Assembly: GCA_033064195.1 (NCBI GenBank)
Contig: JARBJD010000189.1
Span: 62,001 to 126,000 of the forward strand
Length of the DNA: 64,000 nt
Source: Blattamonas nauphoetae
Lineage: Eukaryota > Preaxostyla > Oxymonadida
Direction: 5' to 3'
Shown here: positions 1 to 10,185 of the stretch, in pieces
Numbering within the stretch: the stretch's first letter is position 1
Layout of the letters: the number at the start of each line of letters is the position of its first letter
Program-made: the position numbers and the translations under genes
Notes under the pieces: generated by a model
Told to the model about the DNA's origin: nothing
What the model saw: only the letters and a program-made list of their open reading frames with translations
Databases searched by the model: none

Positions 1-20
1 CATCTCCCTCCCCTCCCCAG

Positions 21-548
21 CCCTCCCTCGCTCGGTCTGCTCTCCACCACCTCTCTCTTCCCATCCCACTTCGTGTCAGTCGTCGGATGTGTCGCTGCCT
101 CTGTCGGCATGCAGTCGTCTGGCGAGGTTCTCGTCGGCGGGAGTGTCGGAGGAAGAGTGAGCGGATGGAAGGAAGGACAGGAGCTGGGAATCCAGCTCGA
201 CATGACACGGTTTGTGGAGGATTGTGTTCTCCTCTCTCTGCTCACTCCTCTCTTCCTTCCTCTCTTCTTACCTCTTCTCCTTCCATTTTTTTTGCGAATC
301 TCTCTCTTCTCTCTCATCACCTTTCACACCTCTCAACTTCCTGATTCTCTTTCAGCCGAACTGCCGTCTTCTTCGTCGACAACACACCCCTCCCCTTCGT
401 CTTCACGCGCCTCCCACCCAACCTCGCCATTGCGGTCACTCTGACTCAGCCAGGCTCGTCTGTTCGCTTCGTCTCGCTGAACGAGATCACGAAAGATCAA
501 CTAATTCCCCAACCTCCCCAATCTCTGACGATCAATTCCCGACTCTAA
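21..548 (+). CDS. 3' end of a gene with an SPRY-like C-terminal domain (partial)
   Basis: The gene enters from the left edge, so its start is unseen. I read one exon from about 21, after a C-C-C-C-A-G acceptor, to 209, an intron at 210-355 (donor GTTTGT, pyrimidine tract, acceptor TTTCAG) and a last exon at 356-548 ending in TAA. The intron splits the Arg codon of L-D-M-T-R and keeps the frame. The product has G-C-V-A-A-S-V-G-M, G-W-K-E-G-Q-E-L-G-I-Q-L-D-M, F-F-V-D-N-T-P-L-P-F-V-F and G-S-S-V-R-F-V-S-L. This alternation of beta strands with a W-x-x-G-Q-x-L-G core and an F-F-V-D-N-x-P hairpin resembles SPRY/B30.2 domains. From memory such tails occur on kinase-like and leucine-rich-repeat proteins of oxymonads; the N-terminal part is outside the window. 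Domain name is inference, exon structure is read directly. Confidence 0.6.
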
Positions 549-836
549 TGTTTTTTTGACTTGGTGAATACCTTTCGATGGTTTCACCGCTTTTGGTGTT
601 CGGAATATGACCAGTTTTGATTTTTCCCATTTTTTGTGATGATCATCATGTTTACCCGTTTCTTCATTTCAAACATACTTCTGTAAAGAATATGATTAAG
701 ATTGTACTCTATTAAATCCATATTTCGAGATGAAAATGTTGAAAAAGGAAGAATTAAAGAATAATCGACAAAAACAATGGGTGAAAAGAATTGACGAAAA
801 TTGATATATTGTGAACAGAAACGAACGAAAATGGAA

Positions 837-3096
837 CTACAATATCGGCTCTGTGCCGTTCCAATCAAATCCACACTTCGGGAAGGCTGTAGAGAGGACT
901 TGTTCGAGCGGCGGAGTCAGATCGCGAGCGTGGTGAGAATTCTTCGTTGTCGAAGATGAAAGGAGAGAGGGGGCTGGAGAGACGAGAGAGGATCGAGAAA
1001 AAGAAGAGAAGGACGAGAATTGTACGATATGGAAGAAATAAGAACATGTTGATGGTGGTGGAACGAAGATGTGAAAGACAACAACAATTTGGAGAATAAT
1101 CAAGCCAAAAACGCATACACATCGTCAATTTGATCTCTTCATCCTGTTTTCCGAACTGATCGTAGAAGAACACGTTCAGTTCCCAGCTTTCGTCCAGGTC
1201 GATTTGGATTTGACTGTTGCCAGCATTTTTCTGACTATATCCCTGCTCAAACAAAGCATCTATCAATGTCTGAGATGTGGCATCAATCCAGATGGTTGAA
1301 TAATGGCTTTCGTAAAGAACCACCCATATTCCAGCAGTAGGGTATTTTAGGTTGATCCCCACTTCCATTTGCGAATAATAGTCAAAAATCGACAAAAACC
1401 CAATATCCGAGCGAGAGCTGATTCCTTGAAGAGTGAGACTGTCTGAAGTCTTGTCAGAGGCTTCAAATTGACGCTCGCCATCGAAGCAGTGGGCATGGGC
1501 CTTCCCAGTGATCAGAAGATTCACAAGTTCGTGAGTCGCATAGTCACGTTCGTCAATCATTCCCATTTCGCTTTCAAGGCCCATTTCAGATTTTGTGGTG
1601 TCGGTTCCGTGGGTGAGGAGGAGAGAGAGGAGAAAGGAGACGATTCCAAGGGTGGAGGAGAATATAGAGACCATGGAAGAGATGGTATCGACAACAAGAG
1701 ATTTTGAGTCAAGATCCACTCTCTGGAAAGAGGAGGAAGGGTAAGAGAATTGTGATCTTGTTGTTGCGTTCTTCACTGCTTCTGAAGACGGTTTGGCAAG
1801 ACAAACACTCTCGTTGGGTGATGCTATCCACAAAATATCCGCAAGGGCGTGTACAAGCAAATACTGCTGTTGCTGCGAGTAGATGTTGTGGTCGATTTCA
1901 TCCACCGAACCACTTCTTGCTTGGTGCGCCTTCATCTGCTTAATAATCATTGCCTGCACTGACGCCAAGACTCCGCAAGGGCCTCCTTCCAATTGGACGA
2001 GGCCAAACGAGTTCATCGCGTTGTCCGGTCGAAATACAAATCCCTGCATCCAAGCGAGTGGAAATGTCCGATTTGATGTGCCGAAGAGGAGGCGATGCGC
2101 AGAGGAGAGATCAGAGGCGGAGACGGGACCGAACTCAACTTGGTTGGGAGGGAGTTGTTGGTGAATGGGTTTGTGTTCGTTCGCGTGTTGAACGTGATCA
2201 AGTTCAGAATCATCAAAATCAACAATCTCAAATGGAGCATTGTCAGCATTTGCTTCGATGGTTGTTTGTTCAGCGGGGATATTAAGAACGGTTGGTGGAG
2301 TTGTGGACGATGTCGACTGAGCCGTCGGTGAACCGGTCCCAGAAGACGAAGTTGGGGTAATATGCTCATTTGAGGGTGTGCGAGTTTGTGGGGGTGACAA
2401 AGCGGTTGTTGGAGAGGCGGACTGACGTGTTGCGATGGATTCTTGTTGGGAAGGGGTGTGTATGTCCGCGTGTGTGACTTTGTTCACGGAAGTTGCTTCG
2501 TCTTGAACTATTCGATTCGGCGAAGAGATTTGTGAGCCTTGCATGGCCTTCCTCTTCATTGGTGGAGACCCTTTGATTGGAACACCACAGATTTGCAACG
2601 ACTTTGGTTTTGCGTGTGTATGACTTCTCTTCGGGTGAGATTTTGCACGGGGAGGGAGTGGTTGTCCATTGGCAGTGGTGGGAGAGGAGTTCAGATGATA
2701 TGCCACGGGACGTGTTCGTTGGGATAGTTGAGGAGATGGGACAACTCCATGATTGCTCTTCACACGGTTTGCACTTGAAAAGGATGAAGAGATACTCGTC
2801 ACGGGTTGTCGAGCAGGGTGATTGACTGAAGAATCGAGACAGAGGAGTGAGATGAGAAGTGAATCGATCCGAAAGCAAGAATCAAAGAATTTGAGTGAAG
2901 AAAACAGACTTTCAACTGAAGACGATCCAGAAATCGCACTGCGACGTGAGGAATGCTGTGATTCTTCGCGTAGAGGGATAATGTCGAATGGCATCACAAA
3001 GGTTGGAATCGATACTTGTCCACTTGTGGATTTCTTCTTGTTCACAGGGATTGCAGGTTGAGGACGACGTTTAGCCGATAGCTGAACAGTACTCAT
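837..3096 (-). CDS. MINDY-4-like deubiquitinase, two exons
   Basis: Probable Lys48-linkage-specific ubiquitin protease of the MINDY (FAM188) family. A low-complexity N-terminal region of about 330 residues precedes the catalytic domain. The domain begins W-M-Q-G-F-V-F and carries the catalytic loop G-G-P-C-G-V-L-A-S-V-Q-A, so the nucleophile Cys is present; the catalytic His is in W-V-V-L-Y-E-S-H-Y-S-T-I-W. The stretch E-L-V-N-L-L-I-T-G-K-A and S-R-S-D-I-G-F-L-S-I-F are also family blocks. Reading straight through gives a hydrophobic tail to 865, but an intron at 974-1118 (donor GTATGC, acceptor CTCCAG) restores the family ending W-N-G-T-E-P-I-L and a stop at 837-839, giving about 704 residues. 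The first about 25 residues and G-V-P-I-K-G-S-P-P-M-K-R-K match the helical gene at 10186, an unexpected sharing. It is transcribed divergently from the gene at 3448. Confidence 0.85.
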
Positions 3097-3447
3097 CGAG
3101 ATAAGTGTCTAATTCAGTGATGGAAAGGACGAGTCAGTGCGTTGACAATTATGGGATGATCGAGTTGCTTTGATTTCTCTTCACCAGACAAGTAAACAGC
3201 GCAACAAAGATTTCATCAGACGGTATCCATCATTTTCTCCTCATTGTCACATGAAAGATCAAAGAATGGTGAAGACAATCCTCTCTGCAAAAAACCCTGA
3301 ATCCAGAATGGTCTCCTTAGACAGTATTCAGCGTTTTCTCTTCATACACGTCTGATTGATCCAGAATACTCTTCTTTCCTGAAGTGGAATCAGACAGATA
3401 CTGTCACAGCTGCTTCTGTAACACAACCATTCATCTCTCTTGTTTCA

Positions 3448-4359
3448 ATGGTCAGAGATGCTTTTCCCTTTGACGAAGAGCTTCTGAGAAAAGTTTCAAC
3501 GTTGTTTTCTTCGATGTACAGAGATGTCTATCGTTCATTCGACATCAATGATTTTGTGGAGGCGATTGGACAAGACTCCAAAAACCCCGCTGCAGTGTTT
3601 GTGGATTCGATCACAACTCTCTTATCGTCACCCCATCCATCGATTATCGTGACTGTGTTGTCATTCCTTCAAAACTGTTTCAGATTCTGTTCCTCGTCAA
3701 ACGTCTCGGCCCTTGTCACCTCCAAACTCATTCCCAGAATCCTCTCGACGCGTTATTTGCGTGATCTTTCATTGGTTGACGATAAAAGCATTATATACCA
3801 CGTCATTGCCATACTCCACCATTCCATCCTCATCACATCCCCCGACTCTGATCCGTCGATCTCAAACACTTCAAACACCGTCCATCAACCAATCCGAGAT
3901 GTGGTGCTGCATAAAGTGTTGATCCCAATGGAACCATCTCTCGTCCAGATCAGTCGCAATCGTCGTCTTTTGTCGTCAGACTTCGATTGCCAGCAGACTT
4001 TCATATTACTGTTCACTTACTATGAAGCGAGTGTCTTCCACCAACCAACACTGAATTTTCTTTGTTCTTCTCACATTCCAATGGCTTTCCAGTCCCTTTT
4101 CTCAAAAGTTGAACAAAACGACCTTATTCGAGACAGAATCTGGAACATGTCCGAAACAATCTACAAAAGGAAGGAAAATGGTGCGGAAACTGCGGGCAGA
4201 CGGCGAATATTGCTGCAGCTTCTCGAACACGAAGGATTCGAAGATGGAATCGAACAGACACTCCTTCACGACAATTCCACCAAAGATGAACAGTCTGTGA
4301 GGCACTATACATTGGAGCTCGTGAAACAATTGGGAATAAACCCCCTTTGGCCGGAATAG
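3448..4359 (+). CDS. helical repeat-like protein, type A copy 1
   Basis: Lineage-specific protein of unknown function, all-helical in appearance and rich in Leu/Ile/Ser with no signal peptide, membrane segment or catalytic motif. It aligns along its length with the type A gene at 10186: shared blocks include F-V-D-S-I/F-L-D-S-I, L-L-S-S-(P/S)-H-(P/A)-S-I, L-I-P-M-E-P-S-L-V-Q-I-S-R-N and Q-P-T-L-(N/E)-F-L-C-S-S. Similarity continues upstream of this ATG: the same frame is open from 3301 and reads F-L-K-W-N-Q at about 3376, the counterpart of F-L-N-W-R-Q in copy 2. The true start may therefore lie further up or in an unseen exon, or the 5' end was lost; 3448 is simply the first ATG. The 303 residues are short next to 430 in copy 2. 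The type B gene follows 392 bp downstream. An armadillo/HEAT-like fold is a guess. Confidence 0.7.
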   Translation: MVRDAFPFDEELLRKVSTLFSSMYRDVYRSFDINDFVEAIGQDSKNPAAVFVDSITTLLSSPHPSIIVTVLSFLQNCFRFCSSSNVSALVTSKLIPRILSTRYLRDLSLVDDKSIIYHVIAILHHSILITSPDSDPSISNTSNTVHQPIRDVVLHKVLIPMEPSLVQISRNRRLLSSDFDCQQTFILLFTYYEASVFHQPTLNFLCSSHIPMAFQSLFSKVEQNDLIRDRIWNMSETIYKRKENGAETAGRRRILLQLLEHEGFEDGIEQTLLHDNSTKDEQSVRHYTLELVKQLGINPLWPE

Positions 4360-4751
4360 ATGACTCGTGGAAGCATCGTTTCGATATATTTCAAAACATG
4401 ATGTCAATCTCATGGAGATACTGACCATTCTGGGACAACCACACACCTGCCGAGATTTTTGGGATGACTACGGACAGAATGACGTGAGAACTATGATGGG
4501 CTGATTATTCGATTTGTTTTTATTCTTTTCCGGTTGTTTGTGTGTCTCTAAGCATCGTCAAAATCACACATTCGACGTCACAACACTGTTCGTCTCAAAA
4601 TCACGATATGAAGAGATATTTTGAATGTATCTAAGAGATTGTTTGTCTTAAGAGCGATATGCTCGTCCAACAAACGGATTGTTACCGATCAGTCTCTGTA
4701 TTTCTCATTTTGCTGATCCCAAGAAAGGGTTTGAACTCCGAATCTGAAAGA

Positions 4752-5825
4752 ATGACGACCGTAGACACAAAACCAAGCTCCGCCACTGATTCTCCTTGCC
4801 CTGGTATCACTTCTCACTCCTTCTCACATTCTTCAGACTGTTTTCCTTTCCTAAATTGGAACGAAGAAGCACTTGAATCAAACAAAGAAAAGGCCGCTGT
4901 CCTTCGATCTCTCGTTGCCACTGTGAAGTCACAGTCTGCCCCTGATGACTCTCTGGACGATAAAATCGTGAAATTCCTCGATTATGTGTCTCCACAGAAT
5001 TTTTTCTCAGCAGATGCTCTTCTCGGCAGCTTTGGGCCAACCACTGACCTTTCTTCGAGAGACTTCGTGCAGTCCGTTGTGGTGCTCCTTTCCACACCCA
5101 GTCAGGCCATCACCACAGCAGCAATGAATATGCTCAACAGTTTCGTTTTGTTCAATTCAGCGACTGTCCGTCTCGGTCTCGTCAAAGCGGATCTAATCCC
5201 TCAAATCATCAACACCCTCAATCCACAGTCTCTTTCATTCGCAGAATCAGTCGATATCCACATCTACCTCATGAAAATCATCGACTTTTCCTTCTGGCTC
5301 GCAGCTCCACTTGGTCTCGAAGATCTCGAAATTGAAGATCGGAATGAGCAACTAGCCGTTCGCGAGACCATTTTCAAGCAAATTCTTCTCCCTTCGGAGA
5401 AGTATATATGCCATTTGTGCGTGAACCGCTATTCGATCGACCATGAGAAGCTGTCCGAGCGGTTTCTGTATCTCCTCTCCCAACTCCTCCAACTTTGTAC
5501 ATATCATAAACCAACAATAGACTTCGTTCTTCTTATGCCAGTCTTTCTCCCGGTCCCAAGTTGTCTCACATTCTTCGAGAATGATTACCCAATCTGGTCT
5601 ATAATAAATTCGATGAACTATAACCAGAGGGAATGGAAGAAAACAAGGGTATTAAAGCAGCAGATGTGGAAGACAGTGCATCGAATGTTGAGAATGGAGG
5701 GCATCGACGATGCGATTGAAGAAAAGCTTCGAAATGTCAAAAACACATCGTATGGAAGATTCCTCGTTGGTAAGACTATCAAATGGAACAACTTACAGGG
5801 CATGAACCTTCCGGAACAGGAATAA
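4752..5825 (+). CDS. 357-residue helical protein, type B copy 1
   Basis: First of four paralogues in this window. The frame is open from an ATG at 4659, but I place the start at 4752 because this M-T-T begins the shared alignment and makes the product exactly 357 residues, as in the other three. Layout: Ser/Thr-rich leader with S-P-C-P-G-I-T-S, the signature C-F-P-F-L-N-W-N-E, then about 300 residues of predicted helices with V-F/L-R-S-L-V-A-T-V-K, V-V-V-L-L-S-T-P-S-Q, D-L-I-P-Q-I-I-N-T-L-N-P, I-L-L-P-S-E-K-Y-I-C-H-L-C, M-P-V-F-L-P-V-P-S-C-L-T-F-F and the end W-N-N-L-Q-G-M-N. No intron, signal peptide or catalytic motif is seen. I recognise this as a large Blattamonas-type family without assigned function; an ARM-like scaffold is inference. 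Confidence 0.85.
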   Translation: MTTVDTKPSSATDSPCPGITSHSFSHSSDCFPFLNWNEEALESNKEKAAVLRSLVATVKSQSAPDDSLDDKIVKFLDYVSPQNFFSADALLGSFGPTTDLSSRDFVQSVVVLLSTPSQAITTAAMNMLNSFVLFNSATVRLGLVKADLIPQIINTLNPQSLSFAESVDIHIYLMKIIDFSFWLAAPLGLEDLEIEDRNEQLAVRETIFKQILLPSEKYICHLCVNRYSIDHEKLSERFLYLLSQLLQLCTYHKPTIDFVLLMPVFLPVPSCLTFFENDYPIWSIINSMNYNQREWKKTRVLKQQMWKTVHRMLRMEGIDDAIEEKLRNVKNTSYGRFLVGKTIKWNNLQGMNLPEQE

Positions 5826-5879
5826 AAAGAACACAGAACCATCCAACGTTTAGACTTGTTTGTGGATTCTTTAGGAACG

Positions 5880-7010
5880 GACAGCGACATCATGCTAATC
5901 AGCCCACCCATCAGCACAACATAATTTCGGGTTATCGGTGACAGACACTGCGTTTACATGAAGCACATTATTCAGCTCTCCCAACGAAAAGAGACAACAA
6001 CAACACATCGCTCCAAGTCCCTCCGCATCGCCGATCGGGATGTTTTCGTGCTGGCACATCACCAAGACAGCGTTCACCGCACTTTCCTTGTTGGACTTGT
6101 TCCAAATTTCTGCGACAAAGCCACAATGAACCGCGGAATTGTCGACGGTGCTTGAAGTCTGTGAAGATGTGCAAACCACATCCAGACAAGGTAAAACAAG
6201 CAACAATGAACGACAAAGAGAGAATGGACAGAATCAGCCCTCGAAACCGCGAACACAGGGCAATGGACGATCGGCACAAACAGATCCTGGACAATCCAGG
6301 CATCAACGTTTTGCGAGCCCTTTCGACTGTTTTCTCATCTCTGGTCGATTACATAATCCAATTCGCTCAAATCCTTCCTCTGCCACAACCTTCTCGCGAA
6401 CAAATTGCTGCCACATCTCCCGACTGGATTGTTCACGCTTCACAACTTGGAAACATCGGATTCTTCGTTCAACTCGCTCGTGATCATCCGACCGTTGATC
6501 TCTCAGCTCGCATCGCTTGTGATCATTTCTTTTGGATGCAACGAGATCGAGACAGTTCGAAGCGAGCTGTTTCGTCTCCCCACGCTGCCACTCTGCTCCT
6601 CTCACCACACAATGTGCCCTCCCTCCCATCAGCTTTCTCGACCCACCGAATTGTGAATGGTCTCTTGAATTCGTGGATTCACTCACCAATTCGATGATAT
6701 CTGAGACAATTGGGAACATGGACTCCTCATCTTGCTGTTGTCTGTCCTCTGAACTGGCTTTAGCTTGTGTCGAACCTGCTGACCTCTGTGCCTCCGCTTC
6801 TCTCGCGGTTTCTGAAGCCGAACCCACTTTCGCTCATTGGGAACGAGATTTTGGAGCTTCCGTCGCTTTTCATTCACTCGCCGCCAAACTTGAGTCGCGT
6901 CGTGTTGTCGTTGAACGAACTGACGCCGATGATCGATCCGAACATGCTCGCCACGCCCACCAGACGCACTGGCACTGCCCTCTCCCTTCGCCCTGAGCGC
7001 GTGTGACAAA
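5880..7010 (+). pseudogene. decayed leucine-rich-repeat cassette 1
   Basis: A block that recurs after each type B gene. It opens with a conserved 80-100 bp (around 5880-5990), a middle part (about 6150-6350, containing a D-D-R-H-K-Q-I-L-D-N-P reading) and a leucine-rich segment at 6405-7000. In changing frames the last part reads L-P-T-G-L-F-T-L-H-N-L-E-T, S-F-N-S-L-V-I-I, S-E-L-F-R-L-P-T-L and, further on, V-V-L-S-L-N-E-L-T-P, which are recognisable leucine-rich repeats with consensus leucines replaced. No frame stays open across it, so I call it a relic of a leucine-rich-repeat gene rather than a working one. Copies lie at 13400-14060, 16680-17315, 18115-18819 and 20130-20960. Confidence 0.6.
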
Positions 7011-7236
7011 AGGGAGTCCGAGCCGTTTGCACCAAACCTTCCATGCCATTCGGACGTTGTGAAAGAACCCAGATGCTGTCCTCTCCGTCGGATACATCGG
7101 TTCAACCACTGGCTAGCGTTTCTCTCGACGTGTGGGGCTGTTCGGATGGGCGTGGAGTGCGAGGGAAGGATGGAGATGGGACTGAAGCGGCCTCGGTGGA
7201 GTCGGAACTCAACACTGCGTCGATTCAACACTGAGT

Positions 7237-7470
7237 TCATTGGAGGCTTGCTGGAGCGAGTGAGAAGGGAGAAAGTCCAGCCACATCCGTTTCGTGGTCC
7301 CCAAACCAATCCATTCTGGCAGATACGCCAGCTCGTTCAACGACAACACCACACGACGCAAGTTCGTCATTGAGCAGAAGAAATGGTCGGCCGAGTTTGT
7401 GGGAGAGAATGAAGGGGAAGATGCTTTTTTTGAGAAGAAGGAATCTTCCAGGCGGATGCCACACTTGTCA
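7237..7470 (-). pseudogene. leucine-rich-repeat fragment in inverted orientation
   Basis: Read on the minus strand this stretch gives N-L-R-R-V-V-L-S-L-N-E-L-A-Y-L-P-E-W-I-G, a clear leucine-rich repeat matching the plus-strand fragments at about 6870 and 18630. It faces the cassette at 5880-7010, so the two make a head-to-head remnant with about 230 bp between them. No start, stop or complete domain is present. Confidence 0.55.
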
Positions 7471-7479
7471 ACTGAGGCT

Positions 7480-8206
7480 CAGGTGACAATTGAAAAGAGA
7501 CGAATTTTGAACGAAGTGGCGATTCTTCATTCTCTCCTCTCTCCTCCCTGTCTTTTCATTATTCTCTCACTTCTTCATTCTCTCCTCTCTCCTCTCCTCC
7601 CCAACCATCCAGTCTGCTCACCCCCTCCACTCTCCCCTTCTTCCTCTCTCTCCTCCTCGCCATCCTCCCCCACTCCTCCCCCCACGAACACTCTCTCCTC
7701 ATCCACGCTGTTCCTCTCTCTGCCCTCGATGCTGTGATCGCTGCGATGGAGGCGGAGGGGTGTTGCAATGAGAGAGTGCGGGATGGGCGAGTGGAGTTGT
7801 GGCGGTGGTATGGGAAGGGACGGGGTGACCCAGCCTCAGAACAGGCATCGCTTGGAATCGAGGACGGCTCGCGAAATTCGACTTTCTCGTTCTTTTCTCT
7901 CTCTCTCTCTTCATTTCGATTGGTGACTTCTTCTTTCTGATCGGTATCTGAGGGACAATCGACGAATCGAGAAATCATTCGGATTCGCCATTTTCATCGT
8001 GTCGGTACTACCTTTGGAGCAGCCACTTGGGAGCCTCCCACAGCTGACAGTCTAATCATGAATCAACAAATCTTTTACAGCATTAAGAAAGGGTCTACTG
8101 TGTATTTTGTCATCGCGAATGGGGAGCGGGACCTCGTCCACGTTCGTTATATAATAAAAATCGTTCAAAACTGCCTGAAGCAATACTATCCTCGTCTAAT
8201 TTTTTT
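7480..8206. other. pyrimidine-rich spacer and promoter-side region
   Basis: Between about 7520 and 7735 the plus strand is nearly pure C/T with repeated T-C-T-C-C-T motifs. From 7740 to 8206 there is mixed sequence leading to the first exon of the gene at 8207. I see no coding exon that I can support here. The C/T tracts resemble long intron tracts of neighbouring genes, so this may be a relic of a lost gene. Confidence 0.4.
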
Positions 8207-10027
8207 ATGGTTCGATCACGTGTCGTTGAAATGATCACAGATTTTCAAGATGTATGTTGTCACCTTTTCTTGATCCTTCCGCTATATTCTCTCCAATTCC
8301 ACGTCCATGTTTTCAATTACTTTCAGAATCTCGAGATAAGTTCGGATGACACTTCGAAGGTCAGACTCTACCTTGTTTCAATATGAATCACAATTTTTCT
8401 CAATTTTCAGGATGGAATGACAGTAGACGCAACGGCTGACGAATTGGAAAGAGGCATGTCACGACCAGATGTCATTGTGAACTCCGGAATCTGGCTGAAC
8501 ATTCCGATTCTGCTGCGAGACTGTGACCTGTCAAACGAGAGGAACATTCAGAAAATGGAGAGATTGATGACAGCCATGCGCACGATTCTCGACAAGTGCG
8601 TGCAGAACCAGACATCCCTCGTCAATCGTCGCTTGCTTCATTCGTCCCTTTCCACTCTCGCCTCGTCCCCCACTCTCGACCCCTCATCCCCCCTTGGCAA
8701 CTTGATCAATCTTGCTGAACAGTGTTTGGCACCGTTGAAGCGGTTAAAGGACGGACCGCTCGAGCTCGTCGAAACAGGCGAGTTCAAATCGATGGAAGAT
8801 GCCATCCTTCACAACACGCAAACCATTTCGAAGCAGAAAGAAGAGATCAACCTGCTCAGCTGCACCATCACCACTCTCGAACGACAACTCAAGGAAGAGG
8901 AAGAGAGACTGACGAAAGAGAGGCAAGACATCGTTGCAGAGATGGAGGCGATGCTGACGAAGGAACGGGAGAAGCTGAACGAAGCGGAAATGAAAGTGGA
9001 AAGAGCGAAGGAACGAGAACAGGCACTTGAAATTGCTCGAAGAGAGGCTGAAGCCAGAATCGCACAATTATTGATTGAGAAGCAGAATACAGAGAACAAC
9101 CTGAAAGAATCGAAAGAACGAGAGAAGAGAGCAGATGAGAGAGAGAATCAGGCGAATGCTGACAGAAGAGATGCAGATCAAACTCGGAAGAAGATAGAAG
9201 AAGAGAAGAAGAGAGCAGAAGCCGAACGAGGGAAGATGGAATCAAAGACGCAACAGGCCGAAACAATATCACGAAATCTCCAGAACGAGGTCAAGAAAGT
9301 GTTGGAACAAAAAGAAATTGTGGAACATGAAACCCAACTTCTCTCGGATAAAGTACGGAGACTTCAAGAAGAATTTGATGAAAAGAGCGGAGAGAACGAG
9401 AAGAGCAAAAGAGAGAACAGATCTCTTGAAGTGCAGAACGACGAACTGAAACAGGAAATGACCGATGTTCCGATTTGGGTTGGAACAGACTCTCTCCAAA
9501 CACTCGACACAACTGCTCACAGACTCACTGCAACCACTCTCTCACAAATCATCACACTCAAGGGAAACTTATGGATAACAGCTTTCACTCATCCGATCGA
9601 TGAGGGGGAGTGGGAACTGAAAATCAGAGCAAGTCAAATCACTTTCTCGAATGTGAGTGTGTTCTTCTCTCTTCTCATCTTTTCAGTGCTTGGCTACATC
9701 AGACATCCACTTCCTGAAAATGCCACACGTGAGAGTTGTGGATCCCATCACAGTGGAATTGGTGGTGACTTCATTCTTTGGGAAGGAAGCATGTGGAAAG
9801 ATGATGAAGAATTCAAGCCAGAAGGGACAAACAAGGAATGTGATCGAGTTGGGCAGACAGCAGCGATTCGAGTGAACATGTGGACAAGAGAAGCTCGACT
9901 GGCTGTGGACGATGAGGAACAGCCTGGGATCTTCCCTGACATCCCCTCTCCTCTCTGCCTCGGAATCACAACTGGATTTCGGACTGCGAATCTTTCAGTT
10001 GAAGTGTTGTGGCTCAAACGACTCTGA
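8207..10027 (+). CDS. coiled-coil protein with conserved C-terminal beta domain, four exons
   Basis: I read four exons: 8207-8251 (M-V-R-S-R-V-V-E-M-I), 8327-8359, 8411-9656 and 9687-10027. Introns are 75, 51 and 30 nt, all starting GT and ending TTTCAG; the last removes a hydrophobic insert and joins N-V-M-L-G-Y-I-R-H-P-L-P. Product about 554 residues. Residues 1-140 are helical, 150-360 form a highly charged coiled coil (E-K-R-A-D-E-R-E-N type heptads), and the last about 180 residues are a beta-rich domain with G-N-L-W-I-T-A-F, G-E-W-E-L-K-I-R, I-G-G-D-F-I-L-W-E-G, K-C/E-C-D-R-V-G-Q-T-A-A-I-R-V-N-M and the terminal E-V-L-W-L-K-R-L. I recall this tail on many oxymonad proteins, some with kinase domains; an SPRY-like fold is possible. 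No kinase domain is present. Function unknown. Confidence 0.75.
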
Positions 10028-10185
10028 TCCAAACGATTGTTGCATGTTCGGGACTGATCACTGTGTTTTTGCAATGTTTGATGCAACAATGAAATTGGTC
10101 TCTCTTGTCATCTGATTCTGCTTCATCATCGCACTCGCATTCTTCTCATCCTCAGTGACTTTCCAAATGTGTGTTGTCTCGTCAG

